From Ralstonia pickettii (GTDB lineage Bacteria; Pseudomonadota; Gammaproteobacteria; Burkholderiales; Burkholderiaceae): a stretch of 64,000 nt of DNA. A program made the position numbers and the translations under genes. Below are positions 63,485 to 64,000 of the stretch, piece after piece. Each line of letters opens with the position of its first letter. The first letter of the stretch is position 1. Below the pieces are notes generated by a model. It was not told the DNA's origin and searched no databases. It was given only the letters and a program-made list of their open reading frames with translations. The stretch covers positions 310,001 through 374,000 of the forward strand of contig NZ_MCGB01000057.1 of NCBI RefSeq assembly GCF_001699815.1, written 5' to 3'.

Positions 63485-64000
63485 TCAGGCGGCGGGCTCT
63501 TCGCGCGTGATGCGCAGACCCAGAACGAGTGCGGCGACGGCGCAGACAGCCATCATGCCCAGCAGCGGCAGCGCCGTCTGGCCGACGGCGGCAACCACCG
63601 TACCGGTCACCATGCCGAGGCCAAATTGCATGGCGCCCATGAGCGCCGAGCCCGTACCCGCACGCGCACCCTGCCCCGCCATTGCCAGCGCGCCGGTGTT
63701 GGGAGAGATGCAGCCGATCGAGGCGATGTAGCAGAACAGCGCCGCCAGCACGAGCGGCAGCGGCGTAAAACCGGCCGCGGCGGCAGCGGCAGCCAGCACG
63801 CTGGTGATGGCCGGCACCCACAGCGCCCGTCGCAGCACGCGCGCCGGCGAATACTTGCGCACCAGCCGCACATTCACGCGCGAGGCCGCGATCATCCCGG
63901 CGGCGTTGCTGCCGAACACCCAGGCGTACTGCGACGGCGTCAGCCCATAACCGTCGATCAGCACGAACGACGACACGGTGATGTACGCGAACATGCCCGA
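63485..64000 (-). CDS. Bcr/CflA-type MFS drug-efflux transporter, N-terminus beyond window
   Basis: The visible C-terminal 171 residues come from a larger protein whose start lies beyond position 64000. It has five or six TM segments and the motifs FAYITVSSFVLIDGYGLTPS and FGSNAAGMI, typical of Bcr/CflA efflux proteins of the major facilitator family. A short Glu-rich tail ends at 63485. Substrate unknown. It is not obviously part of the 5-oxoproline run. Confidence 0.85.
   Translation of the reverse strand, partial: SGMFAYITVSSFVLIDGYGLTPSQYAWVFGSNAAGMIAASRVNVRLVRKYSPARVLRRALWVPAITSVLAAAAAAAGFTPLPLVLAALFCYIASIGCISPNTGALAMAGQGARAGTGSALMGAMQFGLGMVTGTVVAAVGQTALPLLGMMAVCAVAALVLGLRITREEPAA

Noticed and set aside
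1..64000. CRISPR arrays, insertion sequences, rRNA genes and replication origin
   Set aside because: No spaced direct repeats, transposase genes, rRNA sequence or DnaA-box cluster were seen.

Overview
The window is 64 kb of a GC-rich betaproteobacterial chromosome. Conserved gene orders (yicC-gmk-rpoZ-spoT, rph-rdgB-hemW), Burkholderiales-type porins, DUF2968 and WXXGXW-repeat proteins, and a yybP-ykoY riboswitch in front of an mneA-type exporter point to Burkholderiaceae, most likely Ralstonia. This is inferred from gene content; no database search was possible. Almost all of it is ordinary chromosome, with two accessory patches: a type VI secretion effector cassette at 14.0-20.6 kb and a small foreign-looking region beside a tRNA-Ser gene at 53.0-55.5 kb.

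Layout. 1-4.6 kb: an FtsX/YbbP-type permease cut by the window edge, a ModE-like regulator, and a divergent TupA-type oxyanion-binding protein. 4.7-13.2 kb: a LysR regulator divergent from xdhA-xdhB-xdhC-add-guaD, which takes adenine, guanine, hypoxanthine and xanthine to urate. 13.2-14.0 kb: a manganese riboswitch and mneA. 14.0-20.6 kb: vgrG, a Tle3-type phospholipase and a Tla3-type adaptor. 21.4-28.9 kb: the second purine block, with puuD and uraH on one strand and, divergently, a GntR regulator, an NCS2 permease, an 8-oxoguanine deaminase, puuE and a frame-shifted uraD. This block carries urate through allantoin to allantoate. A porin closes the block.

30-43 kb: maeB, a DUF4136 lipoprotein, pepN, fbp, tRNA-Thr, a Kbp/YgaU homologue, a PHB-depolymerase-family esterase, two small hypothetical proteins, a GcvA-like LysR, an EamA transporter, greB and tRNA-Arg. 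43-53 kb: spoT-rpoZ-gmk-yicC, a divergent Ser/Thr kinase and PP2C phosphatase, rph-rdgB-hemW and tRNA-Ser. 53-55.5 kb: an orphan HicB-like/HTH protein with operator-like repeats over its start codon, a PAS-LuxR regulator, and a leader RNA arranged like the phage P4 CI-RNA immunity region in front of a small unknown gene. 55.5-64 kb: a DUF2968 protein, an unknown membrane protein, pcp, a TRAP-type binding protein, DUF979 and DUF969 membrane proteins and pxpA-pxpC-pxpB, together a 5-oxoproline recovery locus, then a Bcr/CflA-type MFS transporter cut by the window edge.

The most interesting observation is the leader at about 54.87-55.08 kb. A central segment is complementary, in two separate blocks, to two flanking copies of the same bipartite element. 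A terminator hairpin lies between the first copy and the central segment. The second copy contains the Shine-Dalgarno sequence of the downstream gene. This matches the seqA-seqB-seqC logic of P4 CI RNA and may be a satellite-prophage relic or a domesticated antisense switch.
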